Assembly: GCF_027579695.1 (NCBI RefSeq)
Contig: NC_083569.1
Location: forward strand, 70,611,649 to 70,675,648
DNA: 64,000 nt
Source of the DNA: Neoarius graeffei
Taxonomy: Eukaryota > Chordata > Actinopteri > Siluriformes > Ariidae
Reading direction: 5' to 3'
This document shows, in pieces, positions 1-13,160 of the stretch; position 1 is the first letter of the stretch; each line of letters begins with the position of its first letter. The notes beneath the pieces are model-generated. The model did not search any database, was not told the DNA's origin, and saw only the letters and a list, made by a program, of their open reading frames with translations. A program made the translations under genes and the position numbers.

Positions 1-396
1 GAACAAATGCAAGCTAGTTTGATAGTTAGCAGTTAACTGAGCGATTAGCTAACTTAGTTATTGTTAGTGATGAACAAATCATTGTTTTTGGTATATCTTT
101 GACAGGTTTGTCAATCGTTCGATAAGTAACTAAGAATGTGTTGCTTCACATGCTTTGCAGATTGTGTCTAGAACAAAAGTGAGTGTTTATTAATGATTAA
201 CTAGTGGGCTAACTATGTCCTATCACTGCCTACAGTAAGATGGGTAATTACGTGATTTGTTTTCAATTTAACTCTTAGAAATTAATTTTTATTTATTTGG
301 GTCTTTTCACCATTGAGTTAAAGAAAGCATGCATTTAATAATTCAAAAAATATCTCATTTTTACAAAATACTTTTGCTGACTGTGTACATGCATGT

Positions 397-397
<1 letters not shown>
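1..397. other. AT-rich sequence, no gene seen
   Basis: I see no ORF of note, no splice-bounded exon and no recognisable repeat before the microsatellite. Confidence 0.4.

Positions 398-447
<50 letters not shown>
398..447. repeat. (GT)n microsatellite
   Basis: About 25 uninterrupted GT units. A short valine/cysteine-rich ORF across it is low-complexity translation, not a gene. Confidence 0.97.
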
Positions 448-449
<2 letters not shown>

Positions 450-562
450 CAAGTAAACAAATTGTAGGTAACATTAAAGACTTTACGTACATTATAATAA
501 TATTTTTTTATTAGCTGTAATTTAGGTCACAAATTATTAGTAATTTGGATAGCAACGTTGTA

Positions 563-2003
563 CAGTTGTGCTCATAAGTTTACATACCCTGGCAGAATTT
601 TTACTTTCTTGGCCTTTTTTCAGAGAATATGAATGATAGCATAAAAACTTTTTTCCCCACTCATGGTTAGTGGTTGGGTGAAGCCATTTATTGATAAACA
701 ACTGTGTTTTCTATTTTTAAATCATAATGACAACAAAAAACATCCAAATGACCCTGATCAAAAGTTTACATACCCCAGTTCTTAATACCGTGTATTGCCC
801 CCTCTAACATCAATGACAGCCTGAAGTCTTTTGTGGTAGTTGTGGATGAGGCTCTTTATTTTCTCAGATGGTAAAGCTGCCCATTCTTCTTGGCAAAAAG
901 CCTCCAGTTCCTGTAAATTCCTGGGCTGTCTTGCATGAACTGCGCGCTTGAGATCTCCCCAGAATGGCTCAAATGATATTGAGGTCAGGAGACTGAGATG
1001 GCCACTCCAGAACCTTCACTTTGTTCTGCTGTAGCCAATGACAGGTCGACTTGGCCTTGTGTTTTGGATCGTTGTCATGTTGGAACGTCCAAGTATGTCC
1101 CATGCGCAGCTTCCGGGCTGATGAGTGCAAATTTGCCTGCAGTATTTGCTGATAATGTGCTGCATTCATCTTTCCTTCAACTTTGACCAGGTTTCCTGTG
1201 CCTTTGTAGCTAACACATCCCCAAAACATCAGCGATCCACCTCCATGCTTTACAGTAGGAATGGTGTTCCTTTCATCATAGGCTTTGTTGACACCTCTCC
1301 AAATGTAACGTTTATGGTTGTGGCCAAAAAGTTCAATTTTGGTCTCATCACTCCAAATTACCTTGTTCCAGAAGTTTTGAGGCTTGTCTCTGTGCTGTTT
1401 GGCGTATTGTAGGCGAGATACTTTGTGGCATTTGCTTGGTTTTAACAGAGCCCCTGATTTTCCATTTGTTAATCACAGTTTGAACACTGCTGACTGGCAT
1501 CATCAATTCCTTGGATATCTTTTTGTATCCCTTTCCTGTTTTATACAGTTCAACTACCTTTTCCCATAGATCCATTGACAATTCTTTTGCTTTCCCCATG
1601 ACTCAGAATTCAGAAATGTCAGTGGCTGGATGAAAGATGCAAGAGTCTGTCTGGATCCCAGAAACTCACTCAGCTTTTATGCACACACACTGATTACAAG
1701 CAAACAGATCAAAGGTGAGGATGCTACCTTTAGTAGCCATTCAAACCCATTTGTGTCAACTTCTGTGCATCTTATCAGGCCAAAATCACCAGGGTATGTG
1801 AACTTTTGATCAGGGTCATTCGGGTAGTTTCTGTTGTCATTATGATTTAAAAAGAGAAAACACAGTCGTTTGGCAATAAATGGTTTCACCCATCCACTAA
1901 GCATGAGTGGAAAAGATGTTTTTGTGTTATCATTCATATTCTCTGAAAAATGGTCAAAGAATCATAGATTCTGCCAGGGTATGTAAACTTATGAGCACAA
2001 CTG
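563..2003 (-). mobile_element. Tc1-family DNA transposon with IR/DR ends
   Basis: Both ends carry inverted repeats starting CAGTTGTGCTCATAAGTTTA and are flanked by TA duplications (561-562 and 2004-2005). A second repeat of the end motif lies about 190 bases inside each end (near 770 and 1800, GATCAAAAGTTTACATACC type), the IR/DR arrangement of Sleeping Beauty-like elements. Length is 1441 bp. The transposase is broken. Confidence 0.93.
782..1599 (-). pseudogene. broken Tc1 transposase
   Basis: It starts MGKAKELSMDLWEKVVELYK at 1599, the helix-turn-helix start of a Tc1 transposase. [11 protein letters not shown] (first catalytic Asp), [16 protein letters not shown] (second Asp) and WPSQSPDLN follow in other frames. 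The last part (near 968 to 782) ends GGNTRY and stop. At least two frameshifts separate these blocks, and the NPIENLW motif carrying the catalytic Glu has decayed. Confidence 0.85.
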
Positions 2004-2275
2004 TATATTCAAGTCCTTACCAGTTATATATCATGAGTATCTACAACTATCATTGAAAATAAGGGGGGGAAATGGAAAATTTACTTTTCTTCTTCTGCAT
2101 GTCAGGAAATTCAAACATGAACTTGCGGAATATTAAAAATAGTATCATGGGGTAAATGCGTTTAAGTAGCATAATTAACATCCTATAATGGGTGACTCAT
2201 GGAAAAGGAAGTTTCAAGCATGATGTTAAGGGGATTCACACATTAATGTAAAAAATTGCATGATTTTGGAATACT

Positions 2276-2760
2276 TAAATTATTTTAGTATAAATACAGT
2301 GGTGATGATAGGATATCACGTGCTCATTGATCGAAAGATTCAGACTATGTCTTAATAATCACCTAGAGTAACTCGGCAAAATGGCGGCCAACTGCTTTGT
2401 CACTGTAAGTAAGGAAGAATTACAAATTTATGAAAGAAAATGCTGTTCCTAAAAGCACTAAAGATGCTACAAAGTTTGGTCTAAAACTATTCAAAGGTAA
2501 GGTGGAATTGTGATTTATTTTATCTATTTCAAACCAAAGTATTTTATGTGATTTGGCATAGATAAGTGACACAAGTCTGTGCCACACCTTTATTTAAATG
2601 ATTTATTTTTTGAATATGATTTATTTTTTTAAGCAATAACCTGTGTATTTATACTAAAACAATCATCCGCCTCAAGCTTAGTGAATATCCATGAATAATA
2701 ACTTTGACTTAATCTCAGTTATTATTCACCAATATTCACCTTGCCTTCGGCGAATAATTG
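2276..2760. repeat. decayed inverted-repeat element around an exon-like ORF
   Basis: TTTTAGTATAAATACAG near 2282 recurs inverted as TGTATTTATACTAAAACA near 2645, bracketing an ORF fragment. The right side contains AATATTCACC/GCGAATAATT motifs. It looks like a dispersed repeat, but no clean target duplication was found. Confidence 0.4.
2381..2496 (+). pseudogene. exon-like fragment resembling DUF3504/Crypton-derived proteins
   Basis: ATG at 2381 opens MAANCFVTVSKEELQIYE. After one frameshift the sequence reads ENAVPKSTKDATKFGLKLFK and meets a good donor, AAAG|GTAAGG. The pattern, a short N-terminal segment then a Lys/Thr-rich ...STK.ATKFGLKLF... stretch, resembles the start of Crypton-derived tyrosine-recombinase-like proteins common in fish repeats. 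This is recognition from memory and only moderately secure. Confidence 0.35.
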
Positions 2761-3443
2761 TTAAATATTTGAAGTTAAAGTGTGGTTAGTTTTATAAAAT
2801 GCAGTGGGATGGGATGGGACAGGCAAAGGATTGATTATGTGCTGTAGATGGGTTTTATTAAAGTTTTTTTTCTGAAACATGCACATATGTTGTTGGGAAG
2901 GATCTAAAATTAAAATGTCTTTAGTTCTTATCTTACTTACATATTTTTAAATGTAATATCAGTGGGATATAAATGGCACACCAGTCATGCAGTCACCCAA
3001 ATAGGAATAATAGTAGTTAATTCAAGTGATTAAAGCTATACAGCCTTTTGATTTCATAAAATCAGTGAAATTTAGTTCCTTCTGAAATTTGGTCATTGTG
3101 ATATGTTTGTTTCTGCAATATCTTTAAAAAATAAAACAGGCCGTTCCGTGTCTGGGAAGTTATTTAATTTGAGGGGATTCCCTAACAAATAATATGCATG
3201 AAGTCACTCGCTTCACGCAGTCAAGCAGACAGAGGAAGTCCGTGTGCGCATGTGCAGGTTTACCTTCTTCTCCTTCTTTTGGGTTTTACGGTAGCTGGCA
3301 TCCACAGTGTTGCATTACTGCCATCTACAGTGACTGTGCAAAGTGAGTGATTTCATGCACATTTACCTTGACCGTGCACTGATAGTTCCATCATTTTGTC
3401 GCTAAACAAACAGCTGATCACACCGAGGTGCTCGCTGACCACT

Positions 3444-3735
3444 TAAATTTTGTATTGATTATAAAATACTACTATTGACCTTTAAAGCACTGAATAGTCT
3501 CGCTCCACAGTACCTGAGCGAACTTCTGGTCCTCTATGACCCGCCACGCCTACTTAAATCAAAAGGTGCAGGCTATCTGCTGGTACCTCGTATAGTGAAA
3601 TCAGGGGGCAGAGCCTTTTCTTACAAAGCCCCACAGTTATGGAACAGCCTTCCAAGTAGTGTTCGGGAATCAGACACAGTCTCAGCGTTTAAGTCTCGGC
3701 TGAAAACATATCTGTTTAGTCAAGCCTTGTGTTAA
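3444..3735 (+). pseudogene. C-terminal fragment of a LINE reverse transcriptase
   Basis: The reading frame contains FKALNSLAPQYLSELL, APQLWNSLPSSVRES and FKSRLKTYLFSQA. This ending is characteristic of many fish non-LTR retrotransposon ORFs of the jockey/CR1/L2/Rex group. No polymerase motifs are present, so the copy is 5'-truncated, as is usual for LINEs. Confidence 0.7.
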
Positions 3736-4678
3736 TGGTGTTTATGAGGTAAATGTGTAGATCTGGAGGGTCCTCAGACAGAGTGTTTTGGTCAACTGGG
3801 ATGTATGGATGCTGTCAGTCCCCACTCGCTTGCTCACTCGAGTTTGTTGACGGTGTAGTGGCTGCTGCTTTATGTCCCGGGGCTCCCTCATGCCTGTGTT
3901 ACCTTCTGGCTCTCCCCTTTTAGTTATGCTGTCATAGTTAGTTTTGCCAGAGTCCCTACTTGTACTCAGCACAAAATGTATACTGTTCTTACTTATTAGG
4001 TGACATTGGGCATACCTAACAACCTGTGTTTTCTCTCCACCCCACCACTCTGTCTGTCCCTCTGAGTTACATGTCAATCCTGAGACCGAGATGCTGACCT
4101 CTTCTGCTCCTCGGACTCACCTGATCCATCCTGATGCCCTACGTCTGGCTGGAAACTCATCACATCGCTCCTGTGGAGGACGGCCCCATATGGACATTCG
4201 AAAGTCACACTTGGAAGGCGCTCTGGACACTTACAGTAATACATTTATGTCCGAGCACTTCAGTTGACTTGCTAAATTTAGGACTGCAGTTGTCATGAAC
4301 AGTTTTGCACTCAAGTTTCCATCAATGAACAGTTTATAACTTCAATAAAACAGACTTCATGCTAAAACTATAATGAATTTCCTGGTTTCACAGTTATACT
4401 TTGTGACTATATAGGACACTGTTATAGAAGTGAGTTATTTATAATCATGTTGTCTGTTATCATCCAAATGAGGATGGGTTCCCTTTTGAGTCTGGTTCCT
4501 CTCGAGGTTTTTTCCTCATGTCATCTGAGGGAGTTTTTCCTTGCCACCGTCGCCACAGGCTTGCTCATTGGGGATAGATTAGGGATAAAATTAGCTCATG
4601 TTTAAAGTCTTTAATTCTCTGTAGAGCTGCTTTGCAACAATGTCTGTTGTTAAAAGCGCTACACAAATAAACTTGACC
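3736..4678 (+). mobile_element. LINE 3' UTR and tail
   Basis: It follows the LINE C-terminal fragment. It holds the conserved block GAGTTTTTCCTTGCCACCGT (4530s) and ends AAGCGCTACACAAATAAACT at about 4655-4674, a 3' terminus shared by many fish LINE copies. The internal part (about 3770-4480) is not recognised. Confidence 0.6.
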
Positions 4679-6493
4679 ACCAATATTTATTAGTTTGGTC
4701 CTGCGTTTCCTTTCCGTCACAACATAACATCTTTTCTTCTCGCTTTCCGTTACTGTAGTCGGTCTTTGACGTTTCATTCTCATCCTCCATTTTTCTCTCC
4801 TGTTTCAAATTTGTATCCCACAATGCCTTGCACAAACTGGGGAAGCCCACCACATGATGCATGACGTAGTATCTTGAATTGGGTCATGGTGAAGCAAGAA
4901 AAAATAGTGGAGAATTTTGGGTCACATGACCCTAAATTCATTCATTGTTCTATTTAAGAAAAAATAAAATTGGAAGTCTGTGATTCGGATTGAGTAGCTT
5001 TCGGTCCACTAAACAAAAATAATTGGGTGTCTGGGAAAATTCTTTTTATAACCTACACTTGAAAAATCTGAAAGGCAGTATAGCTTTAACTGTTTGATAT
5101 ATTAAAAGTTCAGATTTCTGGACAGTCTGAGGTTCAGCAATTCAGCCTTTTTTTTTTTTTTTTTTTGTAATCGCAATAGCATAACCAGGGTAGTGAGGTG
5201 AAAAGGGTGGGTTGGGATGGCAGGTAGCCATGGTGGTATCTCCTATCTGTGTCTTCCCTTTATGAGATTAAAGGTGTAGACTCGTTCCTAGGCCATTATT
5301 GTTAGTTTCATTGGTGTGCATTAAAACTAATAAGCACGATATTAAATGGCATAGATTACTTTAATAGGTTAAAATGACACATTTAGGAGTACTTCAAGGG
5401 AGATGCTTGGTCTTTTCACAGGCTACGTTTTCCTCAGTTGTCTGACTCACCAACGCAGCCCTGACACATCCACTTTCTTTAGCACATCCTCATGTGCTTA
5501 TCCTCTCATTTTCTCTTTCTCCCTACGTCTCATCAGACTCCGCTTGCATTTTAAGAAAGTTTTTTTTTTCTCTTTCTCCTTCTGCCTGACTCACACACTT
5601 TTCATTAAACATGAATACAGTCATGTTCTTCTCCATCCCATTTTTCTTTCTCTCTCTACCTCTTTAGAAAAAGCGTTTATCAGAGGTTCGCACATTTAAT
5701 GAATTAAAATGTGTCTCCACACACACAATCTGCTTCCCCAACACGCACACACTCGCCAAATTCACACATAGTGGATTGATAATAGCGGCCAATTTGGAAA
5801 TGGGCTGAGAGAAGAAGGAGCAGAAAGAGAGATATTTTGTGGTATTTAGCCATGCTGGGATTGAGGGAGAAAAGCGGCAGTTATAGAATTCGATCAAGAG
5901 AAAGCAGGAGAAAAGCGTTTCAAACGAGGAAAAGAGAGAGACCAGGCGGTGCTGGGAATTGGCCTGTAATCTTACATACAATTTAAAAAAAATGAAAGTA
6001 GAATAAAATGGATCAAGACTGAGATGAAGTGAATAGAGAGGAGAGAGATGGTTTTGAAGTACTGCTGTGAACATCCACCTTCATGAATCATGATCAGTTT
6101 ATACTATTATGTACACTTCTTTCTTCTCATTTACACACTGGGATGTGTGATCCCTTGCTCCCAGTGAGTGAGTAGAAATGAATAAACTAGGCCACAGGAG
6201 CAGAAAGAAGGGGTAGAATAGGAGATGATCATAGGTGCATCCATCCATCTTGCACTTTTCTACCGTGCTCTGGGAGTGCGGGATCTCGGGAGGAAGAGCA
6301 GCATGGGAACTGGGAGTGAGGGGGGTGGTTAGTCAGAGATGAAGAATAAGGGAAAGAGCAAGGCGTATGTACTGTATGTGTGTAGAGAAGTACCTCACCA
6401 GGGGCCTCTTCCACATGAAGAATGTGTACAGTCTTAATTAAGCATATGGACATGTGTATGTACTTTAGATTGACAGACTGTCAATTGAGACAT
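4679..6493. other. intergenic sequence, no gene supported
   Basis: It contains a T run at 5147-5166 and pyrimidine-rich stretches (5480-5660) but no splice-bounded exon, no SINE head and no transposon termini I can place. Minus-strand ORFs near 5664-6074 lack recognisable domains. Confidence 0.4.
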
Positions 6494-6620
6494 CCATCCA
6501 TCATCTGTAGCCACTTATCCTGTTCTACAGGGTCGCGGGCAAGCTGGAGCCTATCCCAGCTGACTATGGGCGAGAGGCGGGGTACACCCTGGACAAGTCG
6601 CCAGATCATCACAGAGCTGA
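6494..6620 (-). mobile_element. truncated DANA/mermaid-type SINE
   Basis: It matches the 3' half of the full SINE at 9721 (CTATCCCAGCTGACTA and GGGGTACACCCTGGACAAGT), reversed. A 13-bp duplication TCAATTGAGACAT flanks it at 6481-6493 and 6621-6633, so this is a 5'-truncated retroposition event, not decay of a longer copy. Confidence 0.9.
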
Positions 6621-6633
6621 TCAATTGAGACAT

Positions 6634-7235
6634 TCCTAATCCAAACCAGCCATCCATGTGTGTTTGTAGACTGACAGAAACAACATTCAACCCCTCCCCA
6701 CCCCCACCCCCCACAAATACTTGTTATATCCAACCTTCCCAAGAGACAGACACCTCAGAGTGCAATCTGTAAGATGACAAAACTAACCCAGATTGAACTA
6801 ATCAAGAATTTCACACATGCACACACCCATTGTAATCATTAGATTCATTAAACCCCATCGGCCCAGTAAATTAAACCTGCTGAGAGGCTCCTGGATACAT
6901 GCCAAGACTCGAGCACTCATTTACACATTTGTAAACTAATATCGAGGGGAAAAAAGCAGCACATATCCTTTCTGTGTACTAGTGAGGGTGGAATCGGTGT
7001 GTGATGAGTCTGTGTGGCACACGCACACAAATATATATATTCTGCCTCATCAGGCTACACCCAGGAATCTTGTAATAATCACAGTGCCATCTATTGGCTA
7101 AATAAAGTATGCGAGTACAATTTATAGACATAGATATGAGAAAGTGAGGGGAAGTGTCGTCTTTCCAGGTTAAAATCAGTGACTTGAACTAAATGTAAAA
7201 CAAGAGTCTGAATTTCCTTTAAAACTTGCACGGGG
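6634..7235. other. intergenic, nothing recognised
   Basis: A C-rich patch at 6692-6712 and a short AT dinucleotide run at 7029-7040 are all that stand out. Confidence 0.4.
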
Positions 7236-7416
7236 AAGCCATGGCCTAATGGTTAGAGAAGCAGCTTTGGGACCAAACGGTTGTTGGTTTAATTCCCTCG
7301 ACCAGCAGGAATGACTGAAGTGTCCTTGAGCGAGGCACCTGCTGCCCATGCTGCTCTGGGTATGTTGTACATCGCTCTGGATAAGAGCGTGTGCTAAATG
7401 CCATTAATGTTTAATG
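7236..7416 (+). mobile_element. tRNA-derived SINE (A box, B box, short tail)
   Basis: The head GGCCTAATGGTTAGAGAAGC has a tRNA A-box form, GGTTTAATTCC is a B-box-like motif, and the tail ends CTCTGGATAAGAGCGTGTGC. A second, reversed copy lies at 16614-16796. It resembles SINE heads transcribed by RNA polymerase III. It is not a functional tRNA gene. Confidence 0.7.
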
Positions 7417-7418
7417 TA

Positions 7419-8998
<1,580 letters not shown>

Positions 8999-9000
8999 TA

Positions 9001-9094
9001 TGTAGCACCTGGATGTACGAGTAAGTATCACTCAAAACAAGGAATTGTTTTTTCCCAGGTGAAAGTTCTGACAATGTCTGTGTTTTCATTTTTA
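9001..9094. other. short spacer after Tc1
   Basis: Nothing recognised. Confidence 0.3.
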
Positions 9095-9375
9095 ACCCCG
9101 CCGACAGTAGTCGGAGGGGTTATTATTTTCACCTGCGTCAGTCTGTGTGTGTGTGTATCTGTCTGTGTGTCTGCAAGATATCTCAAGAACCAATGGATCG
9201 ATTTGGACCAAATTTTGTACGTGTTGCCAATCACCCAGGAAGGAAACCATTAAATTTTGGAGGTCAAAGGTCAAGGTCATGGCAGAACTTCGAAATTTTC
9301 GCCCAATGTATTTTAATAGGGAAAAGGCGGGGTTTGCACTCGTTAGAGTGTCCCTGTCTAGTTATTTTATAAGTT
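9095..9375. repeat. dispersed repeat of unknown class
   Basis: It begins with an imperfect palindrome around CCGACAGTAGTCGG, then a TGTCTGTG-rich stretch and the blocks CAAGATATCTCAAGAACCAA and AGGTCAAAGGTCAAGGTCAT, and ends CCCTGTCTAGTTAT. The wording resembles a repeat widespread in fish and marine invertebrates. No coding capacity or termini were established. Confidence 0.4.
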
Positions 9376-9707
9376 AAGCCAGGGTTAAAATTGCTTGATA
9401 GGGAGGTTTATTTATTTCATTTATTATTGTTTAGCTCTTTTACCTTGACCACAATTCATAAAGGTATAGTCCACACTGAAACACATTCAATATGCTTATC
9501 CTGAAATATTTATGATCTGCATATCAATTTCAGAGGCGCCAATCTCTCACGTTTAGCCATAACATTTATGATACTTGAACTCTTGCTATGGCAATACGGG
9601 AAACACCTGAAAACTACGCTTTTCTGCTTTTTCAGATAAAGCAGCAGTCAGACCAAATGTGAATAAAATTCACCTCATGGAAGGCAGTCTAAATTAAATT
9701 TATCTAA
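9376..9707. other. intergenic, nothing recognised
   Basis: No ORF, exon or repeat terminus could be supported. Confidence 0.35.
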
Positions 9708-9720
9708 ATGAATTCACAAG

Positions 9721-10090
9721 GGGCGGCACGGTGGTGTAGTGGTTAGCGCTGTCGCCTCACAGCAAGAAGGTCCTGGGTTCGAGCCCCGGGGCCGGCGAGG
9801 GCCTTTCTGTGTGGAGTTTGCATGTTCTCCCCGTGTCCGCGTGGGTTTCCTCCGGGTGCTCCGGTTTCCCCCACAGTCCAAAGACATGCAGGTTAGGTTA
9901 ACTGGTGACTCTAAATTGACTGTAGGTGTGAATGGTTGTCTGTGTCTATGTGTCAGCCCTGTGATGACCTGGCGACTTGTCCAGGGTGTACCCCGCCTTT
10001 CGCCCGTAGTCAGCTGGGATAGGGTCCAGCTCGCCTGCGACCCTGTAGAAAGATAAAGCGGCTAGAGATGATGAGATGAGATGAGATGAG
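9721..10090 (+). mobile_element. full-length DANA/mermaid-type SINE
   Basis: The tRNA-like head GGCGGCACGGTGGTGTAGTG contains an A box (GTGGTTAGCG) and B box (GGTTCGAGCCC). A conserved body (GTTTGCATGTTCTCCCCGTG) follows, with a tail of GATGA repeats. A 13-bp duplication ATGAATTCACAAG flanks it (9708-9720 and 10091-10103). This is the best reference copy in the window. Confidence 0.95.
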
Positions 10091-10103
10091 ATGAATTCAC
10101 AAG

Positions 10104-10309
10104 TCGCAGTCAAACATAAAATCACAGACAATCCTGAGTGTATGTGATCGCCTGGATTTGGCAGTGAGCGAACATTGATTTGAGAGTATCATGTGATCAT
10201 TGTGATTAGTCTTTATGCTACCAAAAAGTCTTGCTGGATTTGAGTGACGGAAATGTGTGTCAGCTGTGCAAAAAGGTGGAATAACTGACAAAATTACTAA
10301 AGATTGCGA

Positions 10310-10313
<4 letters not shown>
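10104..10313. other. spacer, nothing recognised
   Basis: No feature supported. Confidence 0.3.

Positions 10314-10350
<37 letters not shown>
10314..10350. repeat. (TA)n microsatellite, left part
   Basis: An uninterrupted TA tract that passes into CACACACA directly before the end of the Tc1 element at 10361. It continues, after two insertions, at 13500-13538 and 13917-13933. Confidence 0.93.
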
Positions 10351-10362
<12 letters not shown>

Positions 10363-10646
10363 GTCGTGTTCAAAATAATAGCAGTGTGTTTTAAAACGTG
10401 AGTAAAGCTCAAAATCTTTATAATAGTTTTTATGTCCATGCATTGGGAACACTGCACATTATATTCTACATCAAAACATGAAGAAAAATGCATGAATATT
10501 TTAATTACTTTACAGAAAATGAAGAATATGAATATTAGGCTGTTCAAAAAAATAGCAGTGTCTGCATTTTTCATTACAAACTCAAATATTTACTGTATAA
10601 ACTGAAAAAAAATCTTTAGGATTTAGCATTCCTATGAATCACTAAA

Positions 10647-11250
10647 CTAATATTTAGTTGTATAACCACGGTTTCTGAGAACTGCTTCACATTTGTGTTG
10701 CATGGAGTCGACCAACTTTTGGCACCTGGGAACAGGTATTCCAGCCCAGGATGATTTGCCAACATTCCACAATTCCTCTGCATTTCTTGGTTTTGCCTCA
10801 GAAACAGCATTTTTGATGTCACCCCACAAGTTTTCTATTGGATTAAGGTCCGGGCATTGGGCTGGCCACTCCATAACTTGAATTTTGTTGGTCTTGAACC
10901 CTGATGCTGCTCGCTTACTGGTGTGTTTGGGGTCATTGTCTTGTTGAAACACCCATTTCAAGGGCATTTCCTCTTCAGCATAAGGCAACATGACCTCTTC
11001 AAGGTGGTGCTTGCACCACCATGCTTCACTGTCTTCAGAGTGTACTGTGGCTTGAATTCAGTGTCTGGGGGTCGTCTGACAAACTGTCTGCGGCCCTTGG
11101 ACCCAAAAAGAACAATCTTACTTTCATCAGTCCACAAAATGTTTCTCCATTTCTCTTTAGGCCAGTCAATGTGTTCTTTGGCAAATTGTATCCTCTTCAG
11201 CACGTCTTTTTTTTTTTTTAACAGTGGGACTTTGAGGGGGCTTCTTGCTG
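10647..11250 (-). pseudogene. Tc1-A transposase, C-terminal part
   Basis: It contains [20 protein letters not shown] and ESKIVLFG (first Asp), VFQQDNDPKHTS (second Asp) and [13 protein letters not shown] (Glu), ending NRGYTTKY and stop. About 35 codons between the HGG motif and the second Asp block are missing, and the frame shifts there. It is separated from the N-terminal part by Tc1-B. Confidence 0.85.
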
Positions 11251-11253
11251 ATA

Positions 11254-12861
11254 CAGTGGTGCTTGAAAGTTTGTGAACCCTTTAGAATTTTCTATATTTC
11301 TGCATAAATATGACCTAAAACATCATCAGATTTTCACACAAGTCCTAAAAGTAGATAAAAAGAACCCAGTGAAACAAATGAGACAAAAATATTATACTTG
11401 GTCATTTATTTATTGAGGAAAATGATCCAATATTACATCTTTGTGAGTGGCAAAAGTATGTGAACCTCTAAGATTAGCAGTTAATTTGAAGGTGAAATTA
11501 GAGTCAGGTGTTTTCAATCAATGGGATGACAATCAGGTGTGAGTGGGCACCCTGTTTTATTTAAAGAACAGGGATCTATCAAAGTCTGATCTTCACAACA
11601 CATGTTTGTGGAAGTGTATCATGGCACGAACAAAGGAGATTTCTGAGGACCTCAGAAAAAGCGTTGTTGATGCTCATCAGGCTGGAAAAGGTTACAAAAC
11701 CATCTCTAAAGAGTTTGGACTCCACCAATCCACAGTCAGACAGATTGTGTACAAATGGAGGAAATTCAAGACCATTGTTATCCTCACCAGGAGTGGTCAA
11801 CCAACAAAGATCACTCCAAGAGCAAGGCGTGTAATAGTCGGCGAGGTCACAAAGGACCCCAGGGTAACTTCTAAGCAACTGAAGGCCTCTATCACATTGG
11901 CTAATGTTAATGTTCATGAGTCCACCATCAGGAGAACACTGAACAACAATGGTGTGCATGGCAGGGTTGCAAGGAGAAAGCCACTGCTCTCCAAACAGAA
12001 CATTGCTGCACGTTTGCAGTTTGCAAAAGATCACGTGGACAAGCCAGAAGGCTATTGGAAAATGTTTTGTGGACGGATGAGACCAAAATAGAATTTTTGG
12101 TTTAAATGAGAAGCGTTATGTTTGGAGAAAGGAAAACACTGCATTCCTGCATAAGAACCTTATCCCATCTGTGAAACATGGTGGTGGTAGTATCATGGTT
12201 TGGGCCTGTTTTGCTGCATCTGGGCCAGGACGGCTTGCCATCACTGATGGAACAATGAATTCTGAATTATACCAGCAAATTCTAAAGGAAAATGTCAGGA
12301 CATCTGTCCATGAACTGAGTCTCAAGATAGGCCGGGTCATGCAGCAAGACAACGATCCTAAGCACACAGGTCGTTCTACCAAAGAATGGTTAAAGAAGAA
12401 TAAAGTTAATGTTTTGGAATGGCCAAGTCAAAGTCCTGACCTTAATCCAATCGAAATGTTGTGGAAGGACCTGAAGCGAGCAGTTCATGTGAGGAAACCC
12501 ACCAACATCCCAGAGTTGAAGCTGTTCTGTACGGATGAATGGGCTAAAATTCCTCCAAGCCGGTGTGCAGGACTGATCAACAGTTACCGGAAACGTTTAG
12601 TTGCAGTTATTGCTGCACAAGGGGGTCACACCAGACACTGAAAGCAAAGGTTCACATACTTTTGCCACTCACAGATATGTAATATTGGATCATTTTCCTC
12701 AATAAATAAATGACCAAGTATAATATTTTTGTCTCATTTGTTTAACCGGGTTCTCTTTATCTACTTTTAGGACTTGTGTGAAAATCTGATGACGTTTTAG
12801 GTCATATGTATGCAGAAAGATAGAAAATTCTAAAGGGTTCACAAACTTTCAAGCACCACTG
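11254..12861 (+). mobile_element. Tc1-family transposon B, nested in A
   Basis: Inverted ends start CAGTGGTGCTTGAAAGTTTG. TA duplications lie at 11252-11253 and 12862-12863. Length is 1608 bp. It interrupts the transposase gene of element A and is therefore younger. A shorter, internally deleted relative lies at 24296-25974. Confidence 0.96.
11621..12641 (+). pseudogene. Tc1-B transposase, nearly intact
   Basis: It starts MARTKEISEDLRKSVVDAHQ and ends AAQGGHTRH and stop, the normal Tc1 length. The second catalytic Asp (MQQDNDPKHT) and Glu ([11 protein letters not shown]) are intact. Two single-base deletions, in an A run near 12060 and a T run near 12100, flank the first catalytic block (TDETK); between them the frame is shifted. 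Otherwise the frame is open, so inactivation looks recent. Confidence 0.88.
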
Positions 12862-12863
12862 TA

Positions 12864-13160
12864 GATTAGCTTCACACAGGCATCTTCTAATTGTCATAGG
12901 TAGCTTCAGACCATCTTTGATCACATGGAGCTGATCATTGGCTGAGTCTTTGCCATTTTGGCTATTCTTTGATCCATTCGAATGGTAGTCTTCCGTTTTC
13001 TTCCACGTCTCTCTGGTTTTGTTGTCCATTTTAAAGCACTGGAGATCATTTTAGCCGAGCACCCAATCATTTTCTGCACTTCTTTATATGTTTTCCCCTC
13101 TCCAATCAACGTTTTAATCAAAGCACGCTGTTCTTCTGAACAATGTCTGGAACGACCCAT
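12864..13160 (-). pseudogene. Tc1-A transposase, N-terminal part
   Basis: It opens MGRSRHCSEEQRALIKTLIG at 13160 and continues through KTYKEVQKMIGCSAKMIS and the basic linker RRGRKRK. This is the DNA-binding half of a Tc1-type transposase. The frame decays near 12925, and the gene is then cut by the insertion of Tc1-B at 12862. Confidence 0.8.

Noticed and set aside
3120..5070. Possible large MITE bracketing the LINE fragment, with CTGGGAA motifs on both sides
   Set aside because: The motifs are short and in the same orientation; no inverted ends or duplication could be shown.
5664..6074. 136-codon minus-strand frame
   Set aside because: No domain, low-complexity Phe/Ser/Leu-rich composition and no splice or start context.
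9721..9800. tRNA-like sequence with A and B boxes
   Set aside because: It is the head of a SINE with a long body, repetitive tail and target duplication. The cloverleaf is not intact.
10260..10574. Minus-strand frame with a long YIYIYI stretch
   Set aside because: Translation of the (TA)n microsatellite and a Tc1 end.
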